Made by a program: the position numbers and the translations under genes. Source: Candidatus Cloacimonadota bacterium (lineage in GTDB: Bacteria > Cloacimonadota > Cloacimonadia > Cloacimonadales > TCS61). From it: a stretch of 5,456 nt of DNA. Position 1 is the first letter of the stretch. Each line of letters begins with the position of its first letter. The stretch lies in assembly GCA_030668345.1 (NCBI GenBank), contig DAOUUD010000128.1, positions 1 through 5,456 of the forward strand, written 5' to 3'. Below the pieces are notes generated by a model, which had not been told where the DNA came from, made no database searches, and was given only the letters and a program-made list of their open reading frames with translations. This document shows positions 4,071-5,456 of this stretch, one piece after another.

Positions 4071-5456
4071 TTATCGATGAGTAGTTCTGATCTTAATTTC
4101 CTCGAACTGGAATCCTTTTTCGTTAAAGAGTGTTGTACAACATTTTACAACTTCCGGATCATAAAAAACACCGGCATTATCGGCAATTTCTGCCAGTGCA
4201 TGCTCGATTCCCTGCGAAGGACGGTATGGTCTTTGGGAGATCATGGCATCAACTACATCTGCCACGTTTACTATGCGTGCTTCCATCATTATCTCATTGC
4301 CGGAGAGTCCCAGCGGATATCCCGATCCATCCAGCCGTTCATGGTGCTGGTATACGATTTGGGCTACAGGCATTTGGAAATCTATGGTTTTAAGAATATC
4401 ATATCCGGCAAGCGGATGATTTTTTACTACGCTATATTCGGTTTCTGTTAATCTGTCTGGTTTTGTAAGAATTTCATCTGGTATGTAAATTTTACCGATA
4501 TCATGAAGAATAGCTGCAATACGAATTGCATTTAGCTTCTCAGTGTTTAAACCCATTTCATTGGCAATAGCGCGACTAAGAGTAGCCACCCTTAGCTGAT
4601 GTCCTGCAGTGTAGGGATCGCGAATTTCTACCGCCGATATAAAGGCATTCACTGTTTCTTCCATGGCTTTTTTCAACCGGTAGTAACTATCGTTAAGTTC
4701 CTGTTCCGCTCTTTTCCGTTCTATTACTTCAAGTTGCAGATCATGGTTTGCGGATGCTAATTCACGGGTTCGTTCCCTGACTGTAAGTTCAAGGTCATTA
4801 TAAGCTGTTTGCAACCTGTTTTCCATGTTTTTTCTTTCCAGATACAAACAAATAATCTTCGCTGCAATATTTAACAGGCTCAGGTTTTCATTACTCCATT
4901 TCTGGGCTTTATAAACGTTGTCAAATCCTATGAAACCATCTAATTTTGAAAACACATTTAAAGGTAAAACCAAAACAGATTTAATATTCTGTTGCTGTAA
5001 AATTTCCTTTTCTACAGTTGCTTCTTCTGGCATAAGATTAATATCATTTTCATGTATTATCTCACCATTATGAAGTTTTTTCATCCACCAGGGGAAAGTT
5101 TTCAGAGATAGATTCTGTAAATTATTTATCTGTGGTGTAACTCCCTTTGTACACCATTCATGGGTGTTATTCATTGTAGAAATTGAATAGTCGATCATGA
5201 AAATATAAGCACGGCTGGCGCCGCTAAGCAATCCAATATCTTGCAAAGTAGCATTAACAGCTTTATCGAAATCGGGAACTTTAACAAAGCGCGAAGAAAT
5301 GGTGGCTACTGTTTCTTCCATCTGCAATTTGTTTTTGAGGCTTTTTTCAGCCGTCATTCTATCTAAAATTTCATTTTGTAGAAGATCAGAAGATTTACTT
5401 TTAATTCGTAAACGATAATAAAAAAAGCCTGCAATACCAATGCCAGCACCAAAACC
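4071..5456 (-). CDS. Membrane-anchored GAF / coiled-coil / HD-GYP signalling protein (N-terminus cut by window edge)
   Basis: The frame is open from the TAA at 4071 to position 5456, giving 461 residues, so the N-terminus lies outside the window. Numbering from the internal Met at 5357: before it, 33 residues begin GFGAGIGIAGFFYYRLRIK, the end of a transmembrane helix with a positive cytoplasmic edge. Residues 15-175 form a GAF sensory domain (SRAYIF 48-53, EWCTKG 67-72, QNIKSVLVLPL 123-133, GFIGFD 141-146). Residues 173-235 are a charged coiled coil (RERTREL, VIERKRAEQEL) of the kind linking sensor to output. Residues 236-428 are an HD-GYP domain with His253, HDIGK (285-289), His314, QHHE (337-340), DGSGYP (343-348), Asp367 and an intact GVFYDPEVV (396-404). 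The likely role is cyclic-di-GMP hydrolysis controlled by an extracytoplasmic or GAF-bound signal. The missing part probably holds a periplasmic or membrane sensor. The Met at 5357 lacks a ribosome site and is not the start. The GAF ligand cannot be told from the sequence. Confidence 0.93.
   Translation of the reverse strand, partial: GFGAGIGIAGFFYYRLRIKSKSSDLLQNEILDRMTAEKSLKNKLQMEETVATISSRFVKVPDFDKAVNATLQDIGLLSGASRAYIFMIDYSISTMNNTHEWCTKGVTPQINNLQNLSLKTFPWWMKKLHNGEIIHENDINLMPEEATVEKEILQQQNIKSVLVLPLNVFSKLDGFIGFDNVYKAQKWSNENLSLLNIAAKIICLYLERKNMENRLQTAYNDLELTVRERTRELASANHDLQLEVIERKRAEQELNDSYYRLKKAMEETVNAFISAVEIRDPYTAGHQLRVATLSRAIANEMGLNTEKLNAIRIAAILHDIGKIYIPDEILTKPDRLTETEYSVVKNHPLAGYDILKTIDFQMPVAQIVYQHHERLDGSGYPLGLSGNEIMMEARIVNVADVVDAMISQRPYRPSQGIEHALAEIADNAGVFYDPEVVKCCTTLFNEKGFQFEEIKIRTTHR

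Larger units (their letters stand above)
3361..4664 (-). repeat. Tandem paralogous duplication of an HD-GYP domain
   Basis: Two same-strand copies of about 600 bases encode homologous HD-GYP domains: 4664-4074 (the C-terminal domain of the GAF protein) and 3960-3361 (the whole stand-alone protein). They are separated by a 110-base AT-rich spacer. Hand alignment of the proteins is ungapped over about 197 residues with about 121 identities. Both copies end in similar tails (EKxFQxExIKxR), so homology runs from the domain boundary to nearly the last codon. This is a diverged gene-scale duplication, not a recent DNA repeat. Confidence 0.75.

Noticed and set aside
4077..4451. Plus-strand frames of 124 and 87 codons opposite the HD-GYP domain of the GAF protein
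   Set aside because: They are shadows of a strongly conserved domain on the minus strand and overlap each other in different frames.
5355..5357. ATG at 5357 as the start of the GAF-HD-GYP gene
   Set aside because: No ribosome site precedes it, the frame continues open to the window edge, and the upstream codons encode a transmembrane helix and linker typical of this protein class.

Overview
The window is a compact block of six protein-coding genes, all on the minus strand, so transcription runs from position 5456 towards position 1. The outermost genes are cut by the window edges: the first lacks its N-terminus at the right edge, and the last lacks its extreme C-terminus at the left edge. 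No gap between genes exceeds 110 bases. I see no RNA gene, CRISPR array, insertion sequence or credible plus-strand gene. The DNA is AT-rich (roughly 40% G+C by eye). A signal-peptide-bearing, beta-strand-rich protein points to a bacterium with an outer membrane. The HD-GYP and GAF proteins would fit a free-living or anaerobic Gram-negative lineage (FCB-type or candidate-phylum groups such as Cloacimonadota, or spirochaetes), but the sequence gives no firm taxonomic marker.

In order of transcription: (1) 5456-4071, the C-terminal part of a membrane-anchored GAF / coiled-coil / HD-GYP protein, a predicted cyclic-di-GMP phosphodiesterase. Its reading frame is open through the right edge and includes the end of a transmembrane helix, so the methionine at 5357 is internal. 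(2) 3960-3358, a stand-alone HD-GYP protein about 61% identical, without gaps, to the HD-GYP domain of gene 1. It looks like a tandem duplication of that domain alone. (3) 3329-2208, a PLP-dependent cysteine desulfurase of the NifS/IscS superfamily. Its active-site loop (GAACHSD) resembles selenocysteine lyases, and a GTG start with a good ribosome binding site is preferred over a longer version that overlaps gene 2. (4) 2130-1189, a two-domain fusion of a CYTH (class IV adenylate cyclase / CyaB-like) domain with a GNAT acetyltransferase. (5) 1192-578, a small predicted outer-membrane beta-barrel protein whose start overlaps the stop of gene 4 by ATGA. (6) 505-1, a membrane-embedded DUF3267-type putative zinc peptidase with an HEVLH motif.

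Genes 4 and 5 are almost certainly translationally coupled. Genes 2 and 3 are 28 bases apart and probably co-transcribed. The other joints (110, 77 and 72 bases) allow read-through or internal promoters. No single pathway joins the six genes. The visible themes are nucleotide second messengers (two HD-GYP domains and a CYTH triphosphate-binding domain), sulfur or selenium mobilisation, and the cell envelope. The most unusual items are the CYTH-GNAT fusion coupled to an outer-membrane protein and the side-by-side HD-GYP duplicates, one of which has lost conserved C-terminal residues.
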